From Hydractinia symbiolongicarpus (Eukaryota > Cnidaria > Hydrozoa > Anthoathecata > Hydractiniidae): a stretch of DNA of 64,000 bases. The position numbers were made by a program, and so were the translations under genes. Below, piece after piece: positions 49,664 through 60,564 of this stretch (its first letter is position 1; every line of letters begins with the position of its first letter). The notes under the pieces are model-generated. The model had not been told where the DNA came from. It did no database searches and saw only the letters and a list, made by a program, of their open reading frames with translations. Location of the stretch: contig NC_079878.1 of NCBI RefSeq assembly GCF_029227915.1, positions 17,176,001 through 17,240,000 of the forward strand. Direction: 5' to 3'.

Positions 49664-50013
49664 ACATTTAATACTTCATGGACTTTGTGCACTGAAGCGC
49701 GCACACACGCCATAAGCGCCGTGCGTCGGGTACGTCGTGCTATGCGACCGAATTGGACTTTCGCCTTTAAAACGATCAACGCGTGTAAAAGCGCGTTTGA
49801 ATATTACGCAATATTGAATACTTTAATGTGTGCGCCTTAAACCGACGTGCTAAAAGCTTGAAGTGGACTTTCGCCTTAAGAGCGAGCGAGTAACAGTTTT
49901 CCTTCACCAACTTGTACATAGACAGAAGAAACAAACCATGTTAATGTAATTTCACATAAATGAAATATTGAGTAAGAAATACAAAGATATATCTAAAGCA
50001 TGTTTCAGTCATA

Positions 50014-53000
50014 CTACTGACTTCCAGTTGAAAAAAGAGCAACAAGGCCAGCCGCCATTCCTGTTGACAAGGTGAAATTTACAGCAGGCGTTGCTGACCT
50101 CAGAAAATAAAACGAAGCCATAATAATGATGAATAAGTACAAAGCGTTGCTATAGAAGATGGCGAACGTTGTAGCTTCCGTGTCTGCAACGTTATTTTTC
50201 TTCCATAAAATTCGATCATCTTTCTCTTTTCGAGATAACTTCTTAGTTTCTGTCTTAGAATCTAATTCAGCATTTACCTAAAAAGAATTATTTAAAAGAA
50301 TTTTGAGAAACACAACCTTCTTCATAACCACAAAAAAAGATCCGAAATTTTAGCGAACAAATTTTTCTCTTTTTTTGAGACAGCATGAGGAGAGGAAATG
50401 CTTGCACAAAAACACATTAAATGCACGTGTGTTTTACATAGAATAATATCAGTTTTATTACTTTAATGGAATGAGAATATAATATCACGGAGAGGTACCA
50501 AGACAAACGTTAAACTCAACTTAGTTAAAAAATTAGGCATAACTTCTACTGAATTTTCAAATTTTGGAGGGTGGACCAAACCCACAATTCCTTCATTTCA
50601 TATGATTACGAATTATTTCATGAAATTAGAAAGGCTTTGACCAGAATAGAATATCACAAAACCCATTTAATTTTAGTTAATCCGTATACAGTAATGAATA
50701 TTGGGGAATTAGAAATTAAACTTTAAGGCCCATCTAGCACAGTAATTCGGTGACAATAAAATGCATTGTTCTACATCTTATAAAAGCCCAATAGGGATTT
50801 ACATAGAGGTATTTACAAACATTTACCTCTTGAGCTATGACTGATTCTCTTTTCTGTGCAATTTTATGCTTTAGAGTAAACTTTGTGTTCTTGTAAGCAA
50901 ATGCAACTAGGTAAGATGATGCAAGTGTTCCAACAACAAAAAGCACGGCATACGTCATAGGATCCATAAGATGCACTTTCCAAAATAACCCTGAAATTAA
51001 ATAACTGATACAGGTACTTTTTATTTCATAAGCAAATGTGGGTGATCTTTAATCACTTCCAGAAATGATGATTCAATGATGGGGTACCAATAAAGCATTA
51101 ACACTTCTCTTAGTTAAATGGAGTAGCTGAGGTCTAAATAATCAATTTTTCACTTAAAAAAATGTGGTGATACGGTTTTTTTTAAATATTTTTAGAGATT
51201 GAAAGTTTATGTAATAAATTAATCATTCTTTTTTTTTTTGAAATTTCTTATAGAATTTTAAACTGATCATTTTTTTTTTAAAAAAAAAAAGCAGTGGAAA
51301 ATCAACTTATTTCACACTTATTAAAAGCTTTAAAATTATGAATCGCATCATGTCTTTAAGGAAGATGACAACTCGGAAAAGCTTAGGCTACTAAGTTTAG
51401 CTTTCAGATTAGGGGCTATTAAAACATTGTCTGCGGTAAGAAAAAGTTGTGCAGTATCGTGCTACAGCTCGCCTACCATTTATATTACTATATTGGCTAT
51501 ACCTTGGAACCATGGGGCTTTTGCTTGTTCAAATAAGCAATAAAGATGCCGCTATGTGATCCCTAGTGAGCCTGAATTATGTCACTTATATCAGGTCTTA
51601 TCTTCATATGAAATACATTACACATATTACATTGGCGATGAGTCTTCGAGTATTGATCTTTCATCTGGCTTCTTTATTTTGTGCAAAGGCGTACGTTTAA
51701 AGTCTACAAGAGACACTTGAAAATCACTTAAAACTTCACTTCTACAAGAGACACTGGAAAAACACTTAAAACTTCACGAATTCACCACACGTTTATTGAT
51801 ATGTTTGTGCACTAATCCGTCTACAAATGCTAACCCTTGTGCAGATGCTTCTCCCCTAGGTTTTCTGTTTATTGTCCAAAGCAAGGGTGTTTAGTAGCCT
51901 GCTCCTAGGTTTGTGTCCTGATTGTGTGCTTGTCAACAAACATGGCTACTGGACTCCAGCTCCCAGCTCCAGCTTACGTCGACCTAACTGGTGAACTGAC
52001 CGCTATAACCTAGCGATGGCAGAAATGGAAAGCCAGCTTTACCTATTTTGCTTGCATGAATTACTAAATTACTTGCATGAACAAAGACTTGTATTTTAAA
52101 GTTATGCTGCTAAAGTTATTCCTAAAGTTTTGTTGAGAAAAAAAGATTGCAATAAAATGTTTATTTTTTTGAAAAGTCTTTTAAACAAAAAACAAGTGCA
52201 TGAAACTTTTTAAACAACAATAGTTTTGTGTGCGATTTCTTTTGCATGTTTTGTTTAAATATTTTTTAAAACAGACTGAGTTTAAAAGATATAAAAAAAA
52301 ACATGCACAAACTTTTTTAAAAACCAATAATTTTTGCGCAATTAATTTTAATCTTTTGCGTAGTTACAAATTCATTACTTCGCATTAATACATAAGGGGA
52401 TTTTATTTTCAATAAGTTTTAACAATAAAACTCGCAGTTAGGAGAAGATAGTTACAGCATTGCATTATCCCGAAGCTTTTGTTAAATCACTCGCAACATA
52501 GCTCTCGCAAAGATCATTAAAGTAATTAAGATAAACAAAAGATAAAAGGGCTTTCGGCTTGTAGGAAAGGTGTTGTTGAACGAGGAAGTTTACATTTTGT
52601 TTTGTACTGTAGCTTTATAAAGGCTATTTCATGAAGAGAATTTTTCGATAAAAACGAACAATGCAAACAGTAAGTAAACAAAAGGTGAGCTGCCAAGCTC
52701 ACAGACTTCCTGCACGATGTGACATATGCTCATTTATTCGGACCTAGTCCTCTCGGCTTTACGCAACCTTGAAAATTATTTGAAATTAAAAATACTTTTA
52801 GACACGGTAAATGAGGATGTAAAAGGTATATTTTGATATATTGATGTATTGTATTATCAAAATAACATTTTTTTCACTGGAGTTTCTCTTTAAGCATTTC
52901 TTATGCAGCTACTAAAATTATTTAAATTTAATTTGTATCTGCCTTCTTTTTTTATTTTTGCTTTGTGTTTTGATTTTTAACCTGCTCGCTTGGTGAGGTT

Positions 53001-54328
53001 CTTATGACTAAATTTGACTCCTATACTTGTGTGTTGTATTTGCCCAAGTCCTGTCTTTGTACCTTGTCCTATTGTGATGTCCTGTCCTTTAGGTGGTCAC
53101 ATTATCAAATATTATGCAGAACAATATTTCTTATTAAATCATGAATGAAACTTATTTACTAATAATATCTTTGTTAAATTTTTCTATCACTATGTACTGT
53201 TAGTCTGTTGATAAATAAGTTATTACTTACATACTTATTTCCAGTCAGGAAAATCTTTTAAATATGCTGTCACAGTATAAATAAACTACACGTCCTAATT
53301 AGGCGTCAATCATATCCTACTTATATGTGGCGAATCGCTCATTTAAACTGTTAGCCGAGATATTTCAAAATGCATACACATACACAGCCAAAATTTGTAT
53401 CTTTATTTAGTGCTGAGAAGCAAGTATAGATAAGTTGTGGTGTGACGTAATGTTTTGATTTTGCATTGAGAACAATGGACATACCTACACATGTGCACAG
53501 GCAAAAAATATAAACAACAGACCGCAACGATTGAAAATATTAATATTAAGTGTAAAAAAACACTGACGGTAAAATTGGTAATGTCTGCTCTTAAAGAGAG
53601 AAGATAATAGTTGAGAAAAAACAATTCCAATTTATTTTCAACCTTAAATTTATAACTTAGCATAAAGATTAAAGTTTGGCTATGTAGTCCTTCTTTTCTT
53701 GCCTGTTAAGATGCACATGCATATAAGGAACTTTGTAAATTCATCTATTTTAAAATAATAAAAAAATTCGTAAAGGGAACACGCTCTTTTTGCAGACACT
53801 CCCTACCTTAAATATGCTGATATTAACATTTATTTATTCAATCTTTCCACTGCCTATTTTGATTGTGTACATTTTAATATCGCTGTTTGCGGGCAAATTA
53901 AGCTATAGATACCTTGGCTAAAAACCTGCTATTTTAAAAACCCTTCCTTTAAATAATCATAGTTATATCAACAAAGCTAAATTTTAAGTTACTCCTTCTA
54001 TTAAAAAACAAAACATGATGCGACCAGGGAATAAAAGCTGTATAGCAGTCAAATATAACACAGCATAGCTACGCTGTGATTCGCTTATTCAAGCTTCATT
54101 AGACGTTTAATTTAAATGTAGCATACTAATTTTATTGTAACAGCATATACTTAAAACTTTTCCCTGACCGTCATAGTAGCCAAAAAATACTTGTTACTCA
54201 CATAGAGGCAAAACAGCAACCATTAAAGCATTTCCATAAAAGAGCGCCTGTGATTTTTTTGAAACAGTACGACTAAAATCTTGAAGAAGCACTTCTTCCT
54301 CTTGTGTCAACTTTCCTTTGCCAGGCAT
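50014..54328 (-). CDS. SSR3: Translocon-associated protein subunit gamma (TRAP-gamma), three exons
   Basis: CDS exons on the minus strand are 54328-54202, 50990-50827 and 50277-50014, separated by introns of 3,211 and 549 bp with GT donors and AG acceptors. The joined frame is 184 codons, about the family length. It starts MPGKGKLTQEEEVLLQDFSR and ends at TAG 50014-50016. Two N-terminal membrane helices lie around residues 30-75 (exon 1-2), a basic loop carries LSRKEKDDRILWKKN, and two C-terminal helices end GLVALFSTGSQ. The subunit sits in the ER membrane beside the Sec61 channel. The Trp codon after exon 1 is split by intron 1. It is the only intact host gene found here. Confidence 0.93.
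51380..52013 (+). mobile_element. LTR-retrotransposon 5' remnant in SSR3 intron 1
   Basis: 51.54 kb has an AATAAA within an LTR-like region. Near 51630 is TTACATTGGCGATGAG, which resembles an LTR end followed by a primer-binding site. From the ATG at 51942 there are 24 codons (MATGLQLPAPAYVDLTGEL...) typical of a Gypsy-type gag start, then TAG at 52011-52013, with a WQKWKASFTYFAC block beyond. Only the 5' end is present. It lies antisense to SSR3. Confidence 0.45.
51705..51780 (+). repeat. Short tandem duplication (about 37 bp)
   Basis: A CTACAAGAGACACT...ACTTAAAACTTCAC unit occurs twice in succession within SSR3 intron 1. Confidence 0.6.
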
Positions 54329-54697
54329 TTTGAGAAAGTGTTTTGTACCAATCTTCCCAAAGCGTGGTACAACTTTATTTCGTTCGCGAGCGACTTTTTT
54401 GATTATTCAGAGGTGACTGCCACGACAGCAAGAAAAAGTGGGCGTCTGGGACTTGGAACTTCACCGCAGATACTTTTCGTTTAAAATTCCAATCTCTTTT
54501 TTAATAATTACCGCCCCATTAGGGGCGGCTCATACTTCAACAGGCGTGAAAATCTTCTTTTTAATATAATCTTTAAATGTCATTTTTGTGGAGGTTCGTC
54601 CATAACTAATTTATTTGTGATAATATTTCAACACGTCTTATGACTGTGTCTTTTTCAAATCTAAACTTTGTGGCGTAACGAACTAAAGTTATTATAT

Positions 54698-55042
54698 ATA
54701 GGTGAGCGGGATTCGAATCCCGCTCACTGCTTGGCAGTATGTTAGTGATGAACAAAGTAGTTCTTCTTCAATATGACTTACACGCATTATACTCAATCGT
54801 CATGATCAGAGGTCTGATCGGGGTGAAGCATTCTCTGTTGAGAATGAAATGTGCTATGATAAATATTCACCTACATGTATACACACCATCCGGATAAACT
54901 ATCTGAGTTCATCGCTAACATATTGCCGCACGTAGTGTGTAGTGGTTTCGTCTGCGGCTCCCAGATCTGGAGACCGCGGATCGAATCCCGCTCACTGCTT
55001 GGCAGTATGTTAGTAATGAACAAAGTAGTTCTTCTTCAATAT
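54698..55042 (+). repeat. Compound tRNA-type SINE with 13-bp target-site duplication
   Basis: AAAGTTATTATAT occurs at 54685-54697 and 55043-55055, bracketing the insert. The insert has two copies of a SINE 3' part (CACTGCTTGGCAGTATGTTA ... TTCTTCTTCAATAT), one ending near 54766 and one at 55042. The second is preceded by a full tRNA-like head with a B box (GGATCGAATCC near 54977). The insert starts with a perfect 26-bp palindrome (54702-54727) made of the B-box region and its own complement. Confidence 0.8.
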
Positions 55043-55061
55043 AAAGTTATTATATTGCACT

Positions 55062-55770
55062 AGTCGATAAGGCCCGTGGAAAAGTCCACTGAGGCAGGAT
55101 AAAAATTTTGATGACGTCAGCAACCCATCCACTAAAATAAATTTAGGGTTTTGATTTCACGTTTCCTCTATTATGGAGAACGTAAAGCGCTGATCAAGAA
55201 AATGTATATGATGATGTGATTTTTAATCAGCGGTTAATGACATATCAGGGCTTAAAAATTTTGCTGACGTCAACAATGGCCCCGTCCAAACCGAAATTAC
55301 TTTTTTTAGAAATTTGTATACCTGTTGCCTTCATCGTATAGATCTTGAAACGCTGATCAAGAAAATGTATAGGATTATGTACTATTTTTTGATGACGTCA
55401 TAAACCCGTCCATTCCGAAACGGATTTGGTGACCCAGGTTTGGGAAACTTACCCAAATTGGTCCTAAGTGATCCCTAGTTACCCACGCGGTGAAAATCAT
55501 TGACGTCACCCACCTCGTTTCCAAGCAATTTAGCCTCAAAGTTTTAGATGCACTGTAATGGCTTCATTAATTTAATATAGGATATTGACGTTAAAGTAGT
55601 GTTATTGACGTCGCGCCGTAACGTCGGAAAACTTAACATATTAGACATGCATTTTTCGGCAACATCAACGGAAAATGAACACATCCACTTTGCCTGTTAT
55701 GGACAGACCTTGAAACGATGATCAAGAAAATGTATAGGATCATTGCCTTTTGACAACTGGTTGCAGAGAT
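55062..55770 (+). repeat. Complex repeat, left part (split by ISL2EU insertion)
   Basis: Contains CGATAAGGCCCGTGGAAAAGTCCAC near 55065 and three copies of a GATCAAGAAAATGTATAGGAT-type block (near 55191, 55349 and 55714), each followed or preceded by TGATGACGTCA. Much of 55385-55700 reappears at 57690-57990. It is non-coding and the family is not recognised. Confidence 0.65.
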
Positions 55771-56373
55771 ATAGATGGCTTCCGTGTGTTTTGATTTTGC
55801 GAACTAATTGCGCATGCGCAAATTGCTGGCAGTCAAAACATTGAGCGCCTGCCAGTGAAACTCTTTACAAGTTGAGATAACGAACTATAAACATCAAACC
55901 ACACGACAGCTACTAAAAACGAAATGACTTCAAATTCCGATACATGACAAGCATCTAAATATTTTTCTGCTTTAGAAAACATCGATAAGCAGAAGTATAA
56001 AGGAAAGTTAACACTTAAAAATGGTACAATACTACCAGACCCATATGCGTTGGTTGACTCGTCTTGGAAAGATGACATGAAGCTTTTACCAAATATTCAA
56101 TGGGGCGACTTGTATATGTACCTGATCAATACTCCAAGCGAATATACCCACGTTCAAGGCATTTAAATCTATGGAAGCATACAACTTTTTTGTATGTGGA
56201 CATGTGCAAGACGTTTTCATACATAATGTCACAGAGAATTCAGAGTTTTGCTTCCTAAAGTCAAAGATAACTAAAATTTTGTCAAACATTTAAATGTTGC
56301 TATGAAATTTGTTTGCTCTATAATAACATTTTTTTACTGATAGATGCTAAGTAGGTAGATATTTGTTTTTAGG

Positions 56374-57159
56374 TACTTCCGAGCCAAAGGCAAGGTCAGA
56401 AGACAAAACTGTATGATGTTTGGGTATGCCTACATAAAGTCAAGGGACATGTACTAACTGGAAAGTGCACATGCATGGATGGGTATGTAAAACATTAGCT
56501 GCATGTCATACAATTTTGAAGAAGTTGTAATATATTATGTTAAATCTTCTTTTAGCTTGGGATCAGCATGCAGTCATGTTGCTGCACTCCTTTTTAAATT
56601 GGAAGCTTGTATAAGAATTGGAGGAAATAAGGTGGCAGTTACAAGTGAACTGTGTGCTTGGAACAGATGTCGAAAAAATGCTGTGCCAACATTATTACAA
56701 AACATTAACTTCAAAAGGCCACGCAAAGATCAACTACCTGAAGAAAATGAACCAAAGGAAAATCCTGTTCTGCATTATTCTGCAAAAAAAAATTGGTCAT
56801 ATTCTTTTAAACTTAAAAGTGCAGATTTGGCTAAGCTACGAGAGATTGCTCCAGAAGCTGCATTTTTTACTAGTTTAACGAATGTTAGTAACAATAATGT
56901 GTCTGACAGGGATACTGCTACAGCAGATGAAAATGAAGAAAATTTATTACCAGAACCCATAACAAGCATTTTCGATTACGAAGCTGTAAATTTGCAAGAT
57001 TTAACTCTTATGGAACGTTATAATGAATTTAAAAAAGCATATTGTCAGGAAAATTACGAAACATTGGCTAGTGTAACACAATTTTTAAAACTTTTAAAGC
57101 AGCTAGGGAGATTTGCTCTCAGAGCTTCCCTTTCTGGCCAAACAATTAAATTTTTTTAA
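56374..57159 (+). pseudogene. SWIM zinc-finger protein, C-terminal nuclease domain lost
   Basis: Exon 56374-56482 and exon 56556-57159 are joined over a 73-bp intron (GTATGT donor, TTTTAG acceptor). Splicing creates the SWIM finger: KCTCMDG in the first exon and LGSACSHVAALLFKLE in the second (CxC...CxH). Downstream is a basic segment with NINFKRPRKDQ and a region ending near ETLASVTQFLK. In ISL2EU elements a YqaJ-like nuclease should follow, but the frame runs instead into the antisense of the transposase ORF at about 57.1 kb and stops at 57159. Confidence 0.65.
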
Positions 57160-57657
57160 AATATCTGAAATTTCAGGAAGCCAAGTTCTATAAATTGTGG
57201 ACACTTGACCTTCACTTATATTGAAATGAATAGCAAGTTCTTTGTTCATATTACCAAGTTTCAATTTCATTAATACAAGTAAAAGGTGATTTTCGGCTGA
57301 GAAAGTAATTAAAACTTTCTTGGCTGTTCGAGATACAATTTCTAGTAACCATTGAAATAATGCAGGTTTTCGAATTCCTGTCAAGAAGTTTAACCTTTTT
57401 TCTTTGATATTATCATAGTCTAACAATTTACGCTTCACAGCTTTCAATTTTGCTTGCGTTTGTTGCAGTTGAACTTTCAGTTTATTTTCTCTAAATTTAT
57501 GTTTACACAGCTCCGATTTTAGCATCTTTTCTCGTGCAGATACTTTGTTTTCTGTTTGTGTTGCTAAAAATAATAAATTCAGTACGTAAAGCGCGGTGGA
57601 GAGAGTTTGTTTTGACTGCCAGCACTTTGCGCATGCGCAATTAGTTCGCAAAATCAA
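57103..57657 (-). pseudogene. ISL2EU transposase, N-terminal part
   Basis: The minus-strand frame has a long coiled coil (KLKVQLQQTQAKLKAVKRKL) and then LTGIRKPALFQWLLEIV. A helix-turn-helix of the DDE superfamily type follows (LKLGNMNKELAIHFNISEGQ, then VSTIYRTWLP). The DDE catalytic domain is absent; the frame ends at 57103 next to the SWIM ORF. The first 20 or so codons lie in the terminal repeat, so the true start is probably nearer 57600. Confidence 0.65.
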
Positions 57658-57677
57658 AACACACGGAAGCCATCTAT

Positions 57678-58052
57678 TGGGGTTTAGAGGTTTTTTGATG
57701 ACGTCATCAACCCGTCCATTCCGAAACAGATTGGGGAATCAGGTTCTGAAAAATTACCTAAATTGGTTCTAGGTGCTCCCTAGTTACCTATGCGGTGAAA
57801 AATCATTGACGTCACCACCTCGTTTCCAAGTTATTTGGCCTCAAAGTTTTAGGATAGGATATAGGATATTGACGTTAAAGTAGTGTTATTGAGGTCGCGC
57901 CGTAACGTCAGAAAATTTAACATATTAGACATGCATTTTTCGGCAACATCAAAGGAAAATAAGCACATCCACTTTGCCTGTCACAGAGACACGGAACTGG
58001 CGTATTATTATATAGATAAGACGATAAGGCCGGTGGAAAAATCCACCTAGGC
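57678..58052 (+). repeat. Complex repeat, right part
   Basis: Reads TGATGACGTCATCAACCCGTCC onward, a second copy of much of 55390-55700, and ends with CGATAAGGCCGGTGGAAAAATCCAC near 58022. That end is a direct repeat of the sequence at 55065, so the array consists of head-to-tail units. Confidence 0.65.
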
Positions 58053-60555
58053 CAAAGTCCTATGAAAAAAAAAAATGTCAAAAAGGAGGCCTGCAAGAGT
58101 TAGCACAAATCAACAAAAATAAACTTTTTACACATTTTATATATTGTCTTTCCCTTAGAAGCTTATACAAAAATACGAAAAAGCCATAGTTTGGAAAACA
58201 TCAAATTTAAATCTAGAAAAACCAGTCATTTCGGTTATATACCATCCTCTACCACAAAAATTTACACAAAATGTAAAAATCAGCCAGTTAAGAACACAAA
58301 ATTTTTCACTTTTGGTTCTGTACTGCCCTTTACCAGCAATTTTAAACCTAAATGTCAAAAAATCAATGAGCAAAGAATAAACTTGAATCAACAAAGATCA
58401 TTATGTATAGAGCTTGAAACAATAACCAAAATATTGTATAGAATCAAGTACAATAGCAACAAATAATAAAGTCAAAAATAACACATCTCTACTTTGTGAA
58501 AAACCTTTAATAATTCAATCAAAGTGTCAAAAAACATAAAATTTATATCTGGAAAATCATTTCTTCGATTACATACTACCCTGTTCCCAAAAAATATACA
58601 CAAATTGTAAAAATGAACAGGTTAAGAATACAAAAATTTTTTCCTGAGTACGATGAATGGAGCTAAATGAATATTTAGCTCATGTTAATTGTGGTGACTT
58701 CAGTATACCTTCTAGCTGTCCTGTATAATGATAGATACCACTCTGGCTCTGACCTAGTACTGTACCTCAAATAAGGTTAAGAATAAGGCACTTCTGATTC
58801 AGTTAATAGGTAGCCATGTTGGATTATATCTGCTTAGAGCATTGTCTCAGTTGCCCCAGGTCAACATGCATCTGTTTTGCCTCGCTTAATAATACAAGTC
58901 AATAAATACATGACACATGGGTCAGTCCAATTTTAGCCATAAAGAACTGAGGTTGTTGAAGATTAAAGCTCCTCAGATTTCCACTTGCGCTTTTACTGAT
59001 GGGGATGTCGGGCTTCCTACGTCAGCCATATAACATTTGGACAGATGCGTGTGTGAGGCTTGTGTATCTTATTATTACTTGATATTATTATCACTTATTA
59101 TCATTACGGTGAGGCACACCCTTTTATGAATCCTGATATTATTATTATTATGTGGTAACACACGCTGGGCCAATACTGGACCAGCTTGTGCATTCCACCT
59201 TTAGCTCATGATTATTGATAACACATGTTTATTGGGTGCAGAAGACACCATATGTGATTATCGGTTTATAGTGAAGTGCAGTGTACCTTCATGATTGAAG
59301 TGGAAGAGAAACAATATCCTTCATGCATGAGAATAAATTATTAAATAAGTATATAATTAATAAACTAAATAATTAATCATTAATTACAAGTGACAAGTAA
59401 ATGTATTATTAGTTGTGAAATGTACCACGTGAATAGAGGATGTGAGTATGTAATTCATGCATGAAGAGATCTGGGTCATGCCTTGGAAACCGTTCACAAT
59501 ATTATGATCCATGAGGACATAAACTTGTGAGGGGCAACCAAAACGTGCATACTCTTAGGAAATTACCCTCTTTGCCTTGGGCAAGCATTTTGGTGTGATT
59601 ACCTTGTTATGATTACTAGCAGCATGCGTTATCTGCCCTGCCTCACTTATTTATTTTCTTACCCGGCATCCCAATCCATTCCCCAAATTTACAAATTGCG
59701 TTCCATGCGGATGATGTTGTATACCAAAATGTGCCATAATACAATATTCTCGATTAATAAGTGTGTTTTTACTGAGTAACCAAGACAATTAATCTGTAGT
59801 GACCTTTACCAAAAATTTTAAACGTGAATGTCAAAAATAAATAAGGAGTAAATTTGAATCAACAAAGATATTATTTTTGGAAAACAGAGTGTATATACGG
59901 TCTGTCCTCACAAAAGTTTACACAAAATGTAAAACAGATTTGTTTTTGAGAAGCACATCCAAATCAACAAAAATCAGTCCATTTTTAGCATGTCCTATAT
60001 TGCCATTGCCCATAAATCTTCCACAAAAAGGTTATGAAACACATCAAATCATAGAAAAATCAGGCATTTCATATAATATTAAAAACAAAAAAGTTTTCAT
60101 TATCACCAAACACAGTTATTATTACAATTTTAAAATTCTTAACAAAAACGTTAACAAAAACGTGAATTTGTTCTTTCAGTATATTGCATGTGGTCTTTTT
60201 CCCACAAAAGCAGCAGTTTGCAACATAAACAAAAACACAAACAACCATACCATCCTCTCATAAAATAAAATAAAGTCATAACCCCACATAAAATTGCCAA
60301 TCAAATGTCTACAACCCCCTGTAAAAATAACATGGAATTTTACATGTAGGCTGACAAAAGTTTAACAGGATGTCAGAAACAAAACAATAAAAAATAACTT
60401 AACACACACGCTTTAAATTCTGAAAAAAATTGCTTAGGTCCCCTTGTAAAGTTTACAGGAAATGTGAAAATAATTATACTCCTAGCTAGAAAAATACATC
60501 CTACTATCCTGTCCAAAGTTTAAGTCTTTGAAAGATTTTGAAAGTTTAAGATAGG
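58053..60555 (+). repeat. Diverged AT-rich repeat array with 1.15-kb insert
   Basis: A block resembling TTTACACAAAATGTAAAAA...GTTAAGAACACAAAATTTTT recurs near 58260, 58591, 59913 and, weaker, 60440. A CCTTTACC..CAATTTTAAACCTAAATGTC block follows the first copy at 58330 and resumes at about 59805 after an unrelated stretch (about 58645-59795). No coding region is supported; open frames here are AT-rich chance frames. Confidence 0.5.
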
Positions 60556-60564
60556 TAAACTAAG

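Larger units (their letters stand above)
47454..49765. mobile_element. PIF/Harbinger transposon with 48-bp terminal inverted repeats
   Basis: 47454-47501 (GGCGAAAGTTCACTTCGGTC...) is complementary to 49718-49765 with about four mismatches. Between them lie a BESS-motif protein (+) and a Harbinger-type DDE transposase (-), the usual two-gene layout of this superfamily. A related terminal motif recurs at about 49852-49874 (TGGACTTTCGCCTTAAGAGCG), so the true right end or a second nested copy may lie there. Both genes have breaks, so it is inactive. Confidence 0.8.
55773..57675. mobile_element. ISL2EU-type (Harbinger superfamily) transposon, internally deleted
   Basis: The 70-bp sequences at 55771-55840 and 57608-57677 are inverted repeats with one mismatch. 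The ends AGATGG...CCATCT are flanked by AT on both sides, the 2-bp target duplication expected for ISL2EU. Inside are a spliced SWIM-finger ORF (+) and a coiled-coil/HTH transposase N-terminus (-). The nuclease (YqaJ) and DDE domains expected for this group are both missing at the point where the two ORFs meet near 57.1 kb. It is a recent but non-autonomous copy. Confidence 0.8.
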
